Positions 33,727 through 45,670 of a stretch of DNA of 64,000 nucleotides are shown here, in pieces. The notes beneath the pieces were generated by a model. That model worked only from the letters and a program-made list of their open reading frames with translations, did not search any database and was not told where the DNA came from. Position numbers and translations under genes: made by a program. The DNA is from Diadophis punctatus similis (Eukaryota; Chordata; Lepidosauria; Squamata; Dipsadidae). Within the stretch, counting starts at the first letter, position 1. Every line of letters begins with the position of its first letter. The stretch spans positions 15,548,001-15,612,000 of the forward strand of contig JALIGW010000013.1 of NCBI GenBank assembly GCA_023053685.1, written 5' to 3'.

Positions 33727-34290
33727 TCTATGGAGATTCTCAGTCATCCAGGTCATGGTTGTCCTAAAGGTGCTTTTCAAGAGGCAACTGGACTTTCTGG
33801 TTTTTATTGGATGACTTTTCGCTTTCCATCCAAGAAGCTTCTTCAACTCTGTATTCTTTTATTGAGAAGTTGGAGCTGTGCTTTCTGCAGGGTGTTCTCT
33901 TCCCTGCATCCCTTCATTGTTGAGCACAGGCCCAGGTTGTTGGGAATGAGTCTGTGCCGTCTGCACCTCAAACTGAAGCGCAAATGGTTCCTGCAGTCTG
34001 CAATTTTTCTGGAAATCCATTCACACTCCCTCATCATTCGAAGGGTGTTCATCCCAAAGTGCATAGCTGAATATCTATGGAGATTCTCAGTCATCCAGGT
34101 CGTGGTTGTCCCAAAGGTGCTTTTTCAAGAGGCAACTGGACTTTCCAGTTTTTCTTTGAAGAAGTTTCACTTCTCGTCCAAGACGCTTCTTCAGAACGCA
34201 AGAAGCTTCTTGAATGAGAAGCGAAACATCTTCAAAGAAAAAACAGAAAGTCCAGTTATCTCTTGAAAATGCACCTTTTTGTAGTAGGCA
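33727..34290 (-). mobile_element. Penelope-like element with tandem terminal repeats
   Basis: Two direct copies of a terminal repeat (each beginning CTATGGAGATTCTCAGTCAT on the plus strand, at about 33728 and 34075) bracket about 220 bp. That spacer encodes on the minus strand RNHLRFSLRCRRHRLIPNNLG...QKAQLQLLNKRIQS, which resembles the N-terminal start of Penelope/Neptune ORFs. The reverse transcriptase and GIY-YIG nuclease are missing. The terminal repeat carries a GATGAG...CGAAAC core like the hammerhead-related motifs reported in Penelope terminal repeats. The right copy is continued by an inverted arm (34197-34290). Confidence 0.65.
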
Positions 34291-34526
34291 ATAACCTTGG
34301 AAGACAGGAGACCACAGTCAGACAAAAAAAATTCAGACCACAGAAAGAATGAAGACATGGAAAGCACATCTGAAGAGACCCTCCCTAGTTTTCTGGAAAG
34401 TAAAGGCAAGTGAGGAGAGAGGTGTCATCCCTTTGAGGTAGTCCAGATAAGAAACCAAAACCACGAGTACAAATTCTCTTTTATTTTAAGGTTATATGAA
34501 CAGAATATTGCAAGTCTGCAAAAGAT

Positions 34527-34618
34527 AATAGAATAGAATAGAATAGAATAGAATAGAATAGAATAGAATAGAATAGAATAGAATAGAATAGAATAGAATA
34601 GAATAGAATAGAATAGAA
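34527..34618. repeat. (AATAG)n microsatellite
   Basis: About 18 pentamer units abutting the LINE tail, parallel to the array at 4734-4809. Confidence 0.96.
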
Positions 34619-35153
34619 TTTTTATTGGCCAAGTGTGATTGGACACACAAGGAATTTGTCTTGGTGCATGTGCTCTCAGTGTACATAAAAAAAAGATAAG
34701 TTCATCAAGAATCATAAGGTACAACACTTAATGATAGTCCGGGTACAGATAAGCAATCAAATCATATTAGGAACCAGTCGATATAAATTGTAAGGATACA
34801 AGCAACAAAGTTACAGTCATACAGTCATTAGTGGGAGGATACAAGCAACAAAGTTACAGTCATACAGTCATTAGTGGGAGGAGATGGGTGATGGGAACGA
34901 TGAGAAGATTAATGAAGTGCAGACTTAGTAAATAGTTTGACAGTGGTGAGGGAATTATTTGTTTAGCAGAGTGATGGTGTTTGGGAAAAAACTGTTCTTG
35001 GGTCTAGTTGTTCTGGTGTGCAGTGCTCTATAGCGTCATTTTGAGGGTAGGAGTTGAAGCAGTTTGTATCCAGGATGTGAGGTTTCTGTAAATATTTTCA
35101 CAGCCCTCTTTTTGACTCGTGCAGTATACAGATCCTCAATGGAAGGCAGGAAG
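34527..35153 (-). mobile_element. Snake1/CR1-L3-like LINE 3' end
   Basis: The second copy of the element at 4734-5245, in the same orientation: the minus-strand 3' untranslated region ends GGCCAATAAAA at the (TATTC)n array. It extends further 5' (CTCTTTTTGACTCGTGCAGT). A 43-bp stretch is perfectly duplicated at 34795-34837 and 34838-34880. No coding domain is visible. Confidence 0.82.
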
Positions 35154-35154
35154 A

Positions 35155-35380
35155 TCAATGTCTATAGAGATTCTCAATCATCCAGATCATGGTTGTCCCC
35201 AAAGTGCTTTTTCCAAAAGGCAGTTTGAATTTCTTGTTTTGTTTCTTTGAAAAGGTTTCGCTTCTCATCCAAGAAACTTCTTCAGTTCTAATTGAATTGA
35301 AGAAGCTTCTTGGATGAGGAAGCGAAACATTTTCAAAACCCAAGAAAGTCTAGTTGTCTTGGAAAAAGCACATTTGAGTC
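35155..35380. mobile_element. Penelope-like terminal repeat, inverted dimer
   Basis: TCTATAGAGATTCTCAATCA on the plus strand begins one terminal repeat, and TGGATGAGGAAGCGAAAC begins its mirror copy. Together they form a palindrome centred near 35295 (AACTTCTTCAG...TTGAAGAAGCTTCTT). The minus frame SWMRSETFSKKQNKKFKLPFGKSTLG is the translated terminal repeat, not a gene. Confidence 0.65.
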
Positions 35381-35960
35381 TCCAAGGGGTGGTTACACAT
35401 TCAGATAAAAGCCATCTACAGAAACATCCCACCAGTTAATTAAGAAATTCACTAAGAATAAGTGAGCATCTCTGCTAACATTTGGGATAAAACTAAAGTC
35501 TCCTTCAGGGAAACCTAAATGTATGGTAGCTTCACAGAAACTTTCCTGTACTTTATTGACAATAATATGAGGAAGTTTACCACTGAGTTATATTTTAATT
35601 TTCCCAGTCTAGCCTATAGCAATAATGCTCCCCATCACAGCAGGAACAGTTTTTCTGTTTTCTACTTAGTTTTTCAAGATCAGTCAATGTTAACATAGCC
35701 CAATTTTAACTATTCTAAATTGTAGGCTTTTAGAAGCTCTCTTTCTGCCTATGTTTCCAAAAAACAAACACCTGGTTTTAAATGTAGCTAAGGTGCAAAA
35801 CCAAAACAACACCCTCCCATTTTTCTATTGAATATTTATAGACCATTAACTCAATGTAAAAATCCAGTGAATAAAAGTAATTGACATTTTTTAAATAACA
35901 CACTGTTTTAGTATATTTTTAAGATTAACTATGGTATCATAAGATCAAGTACCCACTAGT
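35381..35960. other. no feature recognised
   Basis: AT-rich sequence without recognised elements. Confidence 0.5.
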
Positions 35961-35968
35961 GACTAGAG

Positions 35969-36320
35969 CAGAGGTGGGATCCTGCCTCTGATTGCTGATG
36001 CGGTTAATCGCTGAGTTCGGCGCAGAGCCGAAGACGCTGCTCGAGCCTGCTCCCGTTCGCGAAGCGGGAGCTTTCCCCGGGCGCTTTCCCCGCCCGCATG
36101 GATGCCGCCAATTGTGTTCTTTTGCCCTCTGCACATGCCCAAAGCGTTCCGCATGCGCAGAGGGCAAAAGAACGCAATTGATGGCATCCATGCGGGCGGG
36201 GAAAGCGCCCGGGGAAAGCTCCCGCTCCACGAACGGGAGCAGGCTCGAGCAGCGTCTTCGGCTCTGCGCCGAACTCAGCGATTAACCGCACCGGCAATCA
36301 GAGGCAGGAACCCACCTCTG
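35969..36320. mobile_element. GC-rich foldback MITE
   Basis: The 352-bp element begins CAGAGGTGGGATCC and ends GGAACCCACCTCTG, with a perfect 8-bp duplication, GACTAGAG (35961-35968 and 36321-36328). The arms pair over roughly 150 bp: GAGTTCGGCGCAGAGCCGAA on the left mirrors TTCGGCTCTGCGCCGAACTC on the right. Short frames on both strands translate to nearly the same peptides because the element is palindromic. A sibling is at 59943-60267. Confidence 0.95.
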
Positions 36321-36328
36321 GACTAGAG

Positions 36329-36843
36329 GTTAGAAATGGCTATGGAAAAGATTATTATGTTATCATTAGATAAATTGATAGCTATCAAAGTAAGGACCTT
36401 CATGCTGGACTTCAGTGGAAATCATTTTAACTCAGTCTAAATTTATTTATTTTAGATTGTCATATCTTTGATCATATTGATGCTTTGCTTTTTTAAAGTT
36501 TCTGATTTCGTCTAGTGTTAGCTGAGAAATTAATTCTTTTTTCCCCCTCTTTCCGAGATTCAGCTAATCTTAAAAAAAAAAGGTGCTGAAGTAATGTAAA
36601 GTGACAATAACATTCAAACGCTCTTGTCTCTAAACGGATTAACAATTTATTTAAAGGCTAATGGGTTAGGAATGACATATTCCTATTCTTGTCAATAATG
36701 AAATTCATAATTGTATTCTATTTGAAACAACAATTATTTCTTTTCTTCAAGGGTTCGTGTTAGGGAACCTTTAGGAACGTAAGGGAAAATTTCAGCTGAA
36801 GTCCAGCATTAGTTGTATGGATACTTCTCACAACCAACATCAC
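36329..36843. other. unique sequence
   Basis: No gene is recognised. The part at 36540-36680 (AACGGATTAACAATTTATTT) could be conserved non-coding sequence. Confidence 0.4.
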
Positions 36844-36851
36844 CCTTCAGG

Positions 36852-37141
36852 CAGTGGTGAACTCCATTTTTTTTTACTACTGGTTCTGTGGGCGTGGTTT
36901 GGTGGGCGTGGTTTGGTGGGCATGGCAGGGGAAGGATACTGCAAAATCTCCATTCCCTCCCCATTCCTGGGGGAAGGTTATTGCAAAATCTCCATTTCCA
37001 CCCCACTCTGGGGCCAGCCAGAGGTGGTATTTTCTGGTTCTCCGAACTACTCAAAATTTCTGCTACCGGTTCTCTGAACTATTCAAAATTTCCACTACCG
37101 GTTCTCCAGAATCTGTCAGAACCTGCTTGATTTCATCCCTG
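36852..37141. mobile_element. hAT MITE, family C
   Basis: The 290-bp element starts CAGTGGTGAAC and ends TTTCATCCCTG, with a perfect 8-bp duplication, CCTTCAGG (36844-36851 and 37142-37149). It shares TTCTCCGAACTACTCAAAAT and GGGCCAGCCAGAGGTGGTAT with the nested copy at 29009 (opposite orientation). Confidence 0.94.
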
Positions 37142-37149
37142 CCTTCAGG

Positions 37150-40100
37150 TGAACAAGATATCTGCTGTGGGAAATCCAACACTTCTTTTAGACATATGAA
37201 GTCAAAAGAACAAGTTAGTATTAGTTTTTATCTTTTTATTTGCTTCATAAAACCTGAAAGTATTTTTTTCATTTGTGTTATATTCTTGCAGACTCTGATG
37301 AGAGACTCTTTTTTATGATAAATAATCCTATAGGTCTAAATATATACCTGTATAAATATGTCACATGACCGTAGATGGTCTGAAAAATCATTTGAAATCA
37401 TCTGGAAGACACCATCTTGTCTGTCAATAAGACAAGCAACAGTTCTAGATCAGCTAAATAGTTTTAAAGGGAGAGAATTTGACAAGTGAATTGCTTATTC
37501 CTAAACCTGATTAATTAGAAAACATATTTTGAAGGTTTTAGATCTACAGGATGCAAACTTTTTCTTCTATTAAACTCTAAATTATGAGCAGATACCTTGA
37601 AAATTGTGTTTCACCTCCCAACCAAATGTCTGCTTTAGAACGGTAGGGTTTTTTTTTTTTTTTTTTTAGGATTTTAGGATTTAATCCTTTAAAAGAAAGG
37701 ATTGCTTTCTTTTAAAAATGAAGAGACTTAACTCATGAAGGCAACCTCCTTTAAAATAGCTGATTGAAACCTTTGGATACTTTGCTTGAATAAGACCCAT
37801 CCATTTCCTTTGCAATACACTGCATTTGTTTTAAAGAGGGAATAGAAAGACCTTGGAGACTTCAAGATAAGATAAGAGTCTTATTGAGCCCTGCTGCTTA
37901 GACCTGGGAGAAGAATCTATTTATGGGATGGACACTGTCGAGATGGGCAAAGTGTTATGAAAACAACAAGCACGGTGCAGTTTATTAACAGTTAGCACAT
38001 CATCTCTCCAAATGGGGCTTTTTCCAAGTGGCAGTGTGCCCTGCACGAAGCTAATGAGCAAACTCTGTCTAATATTGACAATTAATCAAGCATAAAAGCT
38101 TCAAGGATCAGGACCCATTGCCAAGCATAGGAAGCTCATTGAGACTTCAATGGATCAAGGTAGGTGAACAAATTTGTCTAATTATATATCCGGCTCATGA
38201 ACAAATTTCCCACCAAAACATTTAATTATCTATAGCATAAGTAGCTATGCATCAGCCTTAAAAGCAGAATGAAGATCTCCTCCCCTGCTTGGCGGCTTTT
38301 TTTTTTTTTTTTAGCCATCTACCATAAGTAATAAATTGAAGGAAGTGCCATTATGTTTCCTCAGCAGTCTTCCTCTTTTAATTGGCCTTATATAATGAAG
38401 CCAGCATTTTGGCAGTGGCTAAAGTAAATGAATAATCGCTACAGATTATTATTTTTTAAACAAAACGGGATTCCTTGTGATAAGATGCAAATTATGTACT
38501 GATTATTAGATGTTTCACTGCTTAATTTTTTAAAAAAAGAATATCTTAAACTCTGAACTTGGTAATCTAAATTTTCATACATTTAGATTGTATGGTTCAG
38601 TGAGATTTTCCATAAAACCCCTTTTATTATTTCCAATAGTTATTTCATTAAAAATTATAACCACCGTGATTAAAACAGCTAATACAAATTAAATAAAAAG
38701 GTGGAAAAAATAAAAATATAGTAAAATATAGTAAAGAAAAAGAAAAGGATTCAAAGAAATGACCACCCCTTCATCACAAGTACAAACAACTGAATTAGTA
38801 CCTTATCACCATCTCTTAAAATATAACAAATGATCTCTTTCCATCTCCTACCTATAAAGAAATCCTCAAAAATCTCATTATTTCATTCCTGATCAGCAAA
38901 AAATTAATTAAGGATTATCAGAGATAACAACATGCTTATTTTAACCTTGATCAATTAAACCAACTTTATATTCCTTCTTTTTATTTTTAATACTCTCAAA
39001 TTTTAGTCCCTTCACATAATGTCCTAAAACTTGCTTTTTAAATTTTTGTTCTTTTCTCACAAAATTATTCAAAACTTTAACAAGTCTCTTCTAGTCTCTA
39101 TACAATATAGGAAGATTATTCAGATCATTCTCCTGGGGTTTTTTTTTTTTTTTGTATATCTGTAACTTAAAAATATACTGTATATATCAAAGTTTTATTC
39201 ATCCTTTTTCTGTTTACTCCAGATTTCTCTAAATCCTTAAACTTGTATTCAAAACTTTTTTTCACCAAGGATTGAAGGAAAGTCACCCAGTGCTATAAAA
39301 GATGTCAACCCAATAGTTCCTAAATGGTGAAAAGCAGTTAATCAGTAATTTCCAATGTGACTAGAAAAAAAAGTATGCAAATCCTGGGTCCATAAAGGTG
39401 CTAATCATGGTTTTGGATAAGATAGTGTTCCCTCATCTTCCAGAGCTTTAAACACACTGGAACTGCTGTCTTGTGGTCTGCCTATGACTCCCTGGAGAAC
39501 TTATTGGCCATCCCAAGTCTTTTCTTTGCTTGAGAAGAATACAGAAGAGCCAATCTATTCACCAGCACTTTGTTCTGCCATGGGTATCAAATTCCGCTTT
39601 CAGCAATCATCTTCAGCTTGTCATTTCTTCCCCAGAAGCTGGAAAAAGGATACTTTCCATAGGACCTGTATGTGGTTAGAGAAAACAATAGTACAAAAGT
39701 AAATGCTATTGCTTAGGGGGGGAAAGTATAGAACAAAGCAAAACACAAATGATAACAGCCTCGAGACTCTTTAGTGGGAAAATTCTTTCATATTCTTCAT
39801 TGCTGAATGGCAAGCCATGAATGCTGACTGAAGATCAAGCACAAAACTCTTCTTTGACCACTGTTTTCTCCCATTCCCCCAACTTGCAAAACAGTAAAGG
39901 GTGGAAACCAAAAAACCTCCAGATGTTTGAAATATGTTTCCAGGATTTACAACTAAGTAGAATATGGTATAATCAGGAACTCACCCAAATGCAAGAGTAA
40001 TGAATGCATCATCAAGCACTTTAAAAGAAAGTATTTATTAATATTCTACCAAGATACATTTTTTAATTTTGTAAGAAATAGCTTTGTATTTTTCCACCTC

Positions 40101-41083
40101 ATTTTCACAGGGTTTTTTTTTAGTTTCACATTTCCTTTGGGGGTGTTTTTTTTATCTTGCTTTATTGTTGATGCTGTTATTATTTCTCCTGGTAAATTCC
40201 ACAGATGGTTACATCTTGCAGCAATAGCACTTTTCAGGGGTTCAGGAACAGGTTAAGGAGTTTAATATGAGCTTTACTTGAGGAAAGTTTACTGACCTTG
40301 AGATCTGGTTCATGACAAAAGAGCCCAATTCCTTGCTGAAAAAAATCAGAGGTTCTTAGTCAAAACTGATATTTGAGAAATATTAACATCCCGTCTCCTA
40401 CAGACACAGAGATAAATACTTCCAAGGAGCTATAACTTTTTTAAAAAGAGGGTTGTTTTTTTTGACAGACTGAGATTTCATCTCAAGCCCAGGGCAGAGG
40501 CTCCACAGATGGTAGAGCTAGAAGAGAAGCTAATACCATCAGAGGCTCAGAAGCCTTACAGCACATAGTATTTTCACTCTTACTTGCAGAAAAGGAGAGG
40601 AAACCCTCATATAATTAACAAGAGATTTTTAGTGTTTCAAGATCAAGGCATGACCTAGAAACTTGAAAGAGTGAAAATTAGGTCAATTCACGTAATGCAG
40701 ACCCAACAAAATGCTAACTCAATTTGAACTGAAAGCAAATCCTGCTTAACTTGTGGGTCATTAAGATCACAACATGTCAGGGTATATCACTGGGATGGCA
40801 AAGCTGGAGTTATTGTCAAGTATTTGGCAGGCCTGGTCAGTGTATAATAAGTAAGTTCAAATTGTGCATATTAGTCTGGAACAACATTTTTTTTATAGAA
40901 AAGAACCATCCGCACTGATAGTACTACTGTATCTTCTGGTCTTCTCTTTTGGAATTAGGTGTTACTTTGGATGACTGTGTTCCATACTATTCTTAATCTT
41001 TCTTTTAACAACTACAATGATGAAAAAAATACAGGCAATTAAGGTCCAATGTCACTGCTTTTCCTCAATCCTAGCATCTGCAG
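37150..41083. other. long, largely unique stretch
   Basis: Homopolymer T runs occur at 37649-37667, about 38300 and about 39140. No exon or repeat family could be assigned. 37850-38460 is the best candidate for conserved regulatory sequence in the window. 38690-39290 is AT-rich and might be an old LINE. Confidence 0.45.
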
Positions 41084-41091
41084 GTAAAACA

Positions 41092-41380
41092 CAGGGGTGA
41101 AATGTTATCGGTTCAGCCCGGTTCGGGCATACCGGTAGCGGCGGCCACCGGTGGTTTGGAGAACCGGTAGCGGTGGCCGCGTGAGGCTCCGCCTACCTGC
41201 CCAGACATTGCCATTTTCTTTTTTTGACCCTATGCGCATGCCGCAAAGCCTTCTGCGCATGTGCAGAGGGTGTAAAAGCACGTACAATGGTGGCGCGCGC
41301 AATGCGTGTGCACAAAACACAAAGCACATGTGTGCAAAGCGCCCGCTTCCAAACTGGTAGGTAAGTAGATTTCACCGCTG
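41092..41380. mobile_element. hAT MITE, family C
   Basis: The 289-bp element starts CAGGGGTGAAATG and ends GATTTCACCGCTG, with a perfect 8-bp duplication, GTAAAACA (41084-41091 and 41381-41388). The interior is GC-rich with GCATGCCGCAAAGCC and TGCGCATGTGCAG motifs reminiscent of family B. Confidence 0.94.
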
Positions 41381-41454
41381 GTAAAACAGCATCAATGAAT
41401 CAAACTTTCTTCTTTTCAGTGGCTATTATATCAAACATGATATGAATAAGGTGC

Positions 41455-44400
41455 CTATAGTGTTATTATTATCATTGATCATCGCACAATCAGCCAAATG
41501 TTCAGATTGGGTTTGGCATTTTTGTCTATCTAACAAACCTGGGATAGGCAAATTTGGATGTTTGACAGATTATTGTAGGATGGAAGATGTTCCAAGTAAA
41601 GCCGCCTTCTGCAATTGACTGATGGCAAATTTGTCAATGCCTATGGTGTTCAAGTTGCTTTGAGATTGCTCCCAAGGCGCCTATTACTATTGGTACTCCC
41701 CTTGCTTGCCTTTGCCACAGTCGTTCTATTTCTATTTGTAGGTCTTTGTATTTTGTTATCTTCCCCAGTTCTTTCTCTTCTCTTCTGCTGTCTCCAGGCA
41801 CTGCCACATCCACTATCCAGATTTTTTTTGTCTTTCTTATCAACAGCTATTAAGTCAGGAGTGTTGTGTGGCATGTGTCTGTCTGTCTGAATTCCGAAGT
41901 CCCAGAGCAATTTAACTTCTTCATTTTCTATGACTTTCTCTATTTTATGATCCCACCAGTTCTTGCTTGCAGGCAAATGATATTTCTTGCAGATCTTCCA
42001 ATGCACTATAACTATTTTGTCATGCCACTGCTTGTAGTCAATCTGTGCGATCTTCTTGCAGCAGCTTACCAGGTGGTCCACTGTTTCTTCAGCTTCTTTG
42101 CATAGGTGGCACTTAATGTCTATTGCTGTCTTCTCAATTCTGGCTTTGGTTGCATTTGTCCTTAAGGCTTGGTCTTGTTCAGCCAGAATTAGTTCCTCTG
42201 TATCTTTCTTTAATTTTTCTACTCTTAGCCATTGCCAGGTCTTGTTATTATCTGCTTTCCCTGCTATTTTTTTTAATGTCCTGGTCATGTAGTGCTTTGT
42301 CTTCCCATGCCTCCATTCTGTTCTTCATTTGGTCTTTCTTGTAGGCCAGTTTGGTCTCTCCAGTAGTCAATAAGGCTTCCTGGCATACTAACTTCAGTAC
42401 ATCTTCTTCATTGTCCTCCAGATATTCTTCCAACACCCTTTCTTCTTCTTCTTTAACTATCTGATGTACTTGCAACAATCCACACCAACCTATTTGGCTT
42501 GGTAGGTAGAGTCTGTCAATGTCACTGTGAGGATGAAAGGCATTGTCATTGTCATTATTATTCTGGTCTTCCTATCCATTGGTTTTAGTTCTGCTTGAGC
42601 CCAGGTCCAGTTCGCTATTCCTGCTGTGTATCTAATGCCCAGTTGTTGATTGCCTTGATGGTATTTCCTCCATTGAGTTTGGACTTTAACATCTTCTTCA
42701 CTCTCTTGATGTATTCACCTCTAATCTTTTTCTTGACTTCAGTGTGCTTGATGTTTCAGCTTGAAGGATACAAAGGTATTTGTAGTAATCCTCTTCATCC
42801 AGATTCTTAATGTTATTTTCATGGGGAATCTTGATTCCTTCAGTTTTCACTATTTTTCCTTGTTTGATAGTGAGTGTGGCACATTTGCCCAATCCAAATT
42901 CAATTGCAATTTCTTGTCTCTATATATGGACAGTGTTGAGCAATGGTTCTATTTCAGATGGATTTTTTCCATACAGCTTCAGATCATCCATGTAAAGGAG
43001 GTGAGATAGTCTGGCAGATGTTTTTGATGTTTGATAGCCATGGTCCATCTTATTCAGTATTGTTGACAGAGGAAACAGTGCAATGACAAATAGTAGTGGT
43101 GACAGTGAATTTTCTTGAAATATTCCTCTCTTGATATTAACCTCTCTCAGTCTCTCACCATTGACCTGCAACTGCGCCTTCCATTGTGCCATCAATCTTT
43201 GTACAAAGCTTCTGATGTTTCTACTGACTCTAGACACTTGATTATCCAGTCATGTGGCAGAAAGTTGATGCCTTTTTGTAGTCAATCCAGGCTATATTCA
43301 GATTGGTCTTCCTTCTCTTGCATTTTTCCAAAACCATTTTGTCAATTAGGAGTTGATTTTTTTGTTCCTCTGCTTTTGGGGCAGTTTCGTTTCTGTTCAG
43401 GTGGAAAAAGATTGTTTTCAACTAGATGATGTTGTATTGCATCAGCTACCAAACCAGTTGGCAATTTGAAAGTTGTTGGTAAGCAAGTAATTGGCCTGTA
43501 GTTGCCAATTACTGGTGCTGCCCCTTTTGCTGGATCTTTCATTATCAAGTAGGTTTTCCCAGATGTTAGCCACTCTTCAGTTTCACCTCCTTGTAGTATA
43601 TTATTAAACTGCTTGGCAATGAGTGGATATAGATGAGTTAGATGTTTCAACCAAAAACCATGCAATTCATCTTCACCTAGTGTTGACCAATTCTTGATCT
43701 TCCTTACTCTTTTCTCTACCATTTCTGTTGTTATTACTATTTCTTTCATTTGAATTTCTTTTTTATTCTTATCCACCTCTTTTAACCAAGCTGCATCCTT
43801 GTTGTATTTCTTTGGGTTATCCCATATCTGCATCTAGAATTGAAATGTTGCTTCCTTGTCAGGTACTGACTGATTCACTGCAGTTTCTCCATTGATAGAT
43901 TGGTAGAAACATTTCTAATTGGATTGAAATTGGAAGTTTTGCCTATAATTTGCAATTTGAGCTTCATATCTGCTGATCTTCTTGGCTATAGCTGTTAATT
44001 GCTGCTTTATTATTTTCAATGCTTCCTTGATCTTTCTTGTTTCTAAGTGGTATTTCTTGATTAGGTAATTCTTTGGTCTTCTTGTTCTTCAGCTTCTTTT
44101 CTTTTATCAGTTGTAGCTTGCTTGCATCTGATCTCAACTTGCTGATCTTATTTTCCAATGTAATCTTCTATTTTTGTGGTGCACTGTTTGATTTTGTTCT
44201 TCTCTGTTGATTTTGCATATCAGGTATTCAGTTATAACTGCAGATATGCTGTACATTAGTTGGTTTGCTTCTTACATTTAGTTGGTGCTTATACTTGATA
44301 TTGCAGTATTTGCATCTTTTAACACTTATGCTAGCTGTTTCTTTAGAACAAGCTTCAATGCAGGCAGCCTTATTCTGATGTTTCTGTGCTGTTCTAGATG

Positions 44401-45200
44401 CTCAATTATTCTTTGTTTCAATTCTTTTATTTCTTTAGTTACAGGGCTTTGTTCTTCCTGAGACAGAGGAGAGGGTGCCTGGTTTCCAAATGAAAACAAT
44501 TGTATATCTCTGTTAGATTCTTCTACTGACAACTCCCCTGATTTGCGTCTATATTCTGACCCAAAGGTGCTTTTTTCAAGAGGCAACTGGACTTTCTGTT
44601 TTTGCCAGTTACTTCTGGCAAAGCTTTGATTTCTTTGCCCTTGAGTAAACCTTTTCAGTTCTTCCAATTCTGCTTCTGTGAATACTTTATTTCATATTAT
44701 AAATCAATGTTGATCCACTAGCCTGTCTTCTGTTATTTCTGATTCTGGGTGTTATTCTTTCAAGAACTGCTGCATTCATTTCAAATACCCTCTTCTTGTT
44801 GGACTTGATCTGTAATGATCTGTAACAGATCATTATTTCTTTGTTTTCAATCACTGTGTATTTGTGACATGTAAACACCTTTTCTTCCAGTAGTTCTGCA
44901 GCTGCTGGTCCTGCTTGCTCAGTCAAAAGTCCTGAGTCCTGTAGCCCATTTTTTACCAAATATCCAGGAACTCCAACATCTAGTGCAGAGCTTGTTAACC
45001 TGGGCAATATCCGAGCCAGTATGGCTTTCTGAAATTTACATCTCACCATATTTTTTATGGGAGAGACACTCTTTGTCTGATTCCTCTGATGAGATCTGTC
45101 CAATATAGTTGACCCTCTGGCATAGCTTTCATCTTCCTCAGAGAACACAAGCCCCACAACCATGTCAAGGTAGTGCCTCATGGGGGGACACATTGTTCAA
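41455..45200 (-). pseudogene. R4/Dong-like LINE, nearly full length, broken
   Basis: On the minus strand, frames follow the single ORF of a LINE with a restriction-like endonuclease. An N-terminal frame of 168 codons starts at 45193. Then come the RT fingers NYRPITCLPTTFK (frame 43833-43342) and the RT palm RGIFQENSLSPLLF with catalytic YMDD at 42983-42994 (frame 43237-42920). A zinc-knuckle-like CHLCKEAEETVDHLVSCC follows (Cys60, Cys63, His72, Cys76 of frame 42288-41650). The endonuclease text TPDLIAVDKKDKK then changes frame to IVDVAVPGDSRREEKELGKITKYKDL. The 3' end is a TAA-rich tail at 41455-41480. At least four frame breaks disable it. A 36-bp stretch at 44567-44602 matches the Penelope-like terminal repeat. 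Confidence 0.85.
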
Positions 45201-45306
45201 ACCTTTCAGTTATTTGATTATATATTTTACTATACAGTGTTATTGACCTTCAGGTTTTTATTATAACTATCTGTCTGGGGTTTCTAACAAAAGAGATAAA
45301 TAATAT

Positions 45307-45426
<120 letters not shown>

Positions 45427-45626
45427 GATAGATCCAAATAACTTCTTATTTCTACTTCAATGGTCTTCCATTCCAAAGTTGTCCCAAAGAATAATGTTAT
45501 TCCAAAGCATAACCTATAAATTTCAGATTAAGATTGCAGCATTCATTCACCATAAAAGGTTTTAAGTAATCCATTTTCTTCATGTAAGATATGTATCATG
45601 AGATAAAGAATGATTTTCCAAGGTAA

Positions 45627-45670
45627 GATAGATAGATAGATAGCTTTTATTGCGGTCGATGATTTTCCAA
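45627..45670 (-). repeat. short (GATA)n next to a possible retroelement tail
   Basis: About four GATA units are joined to GCTTTTATTGCGGTCGATGA. On the minus strand this reads as a GCAATAAAAG tail followed by CTAT units, a hint that a retroelement tail seeded the tract. Confidence 0.5.

Noticed and set aside
35937..36326. Several mirrored frames of 74-97 codons on both strands
   Set aside because: Products of a GC-rich palindromic MITE. The two strands give nearly the same peptide.
38158..38170. Splice-donor-like GATCAAGGTAGGTG as an exon end
   Set aside because: No upstream coding frame or acceptor supports an exon.
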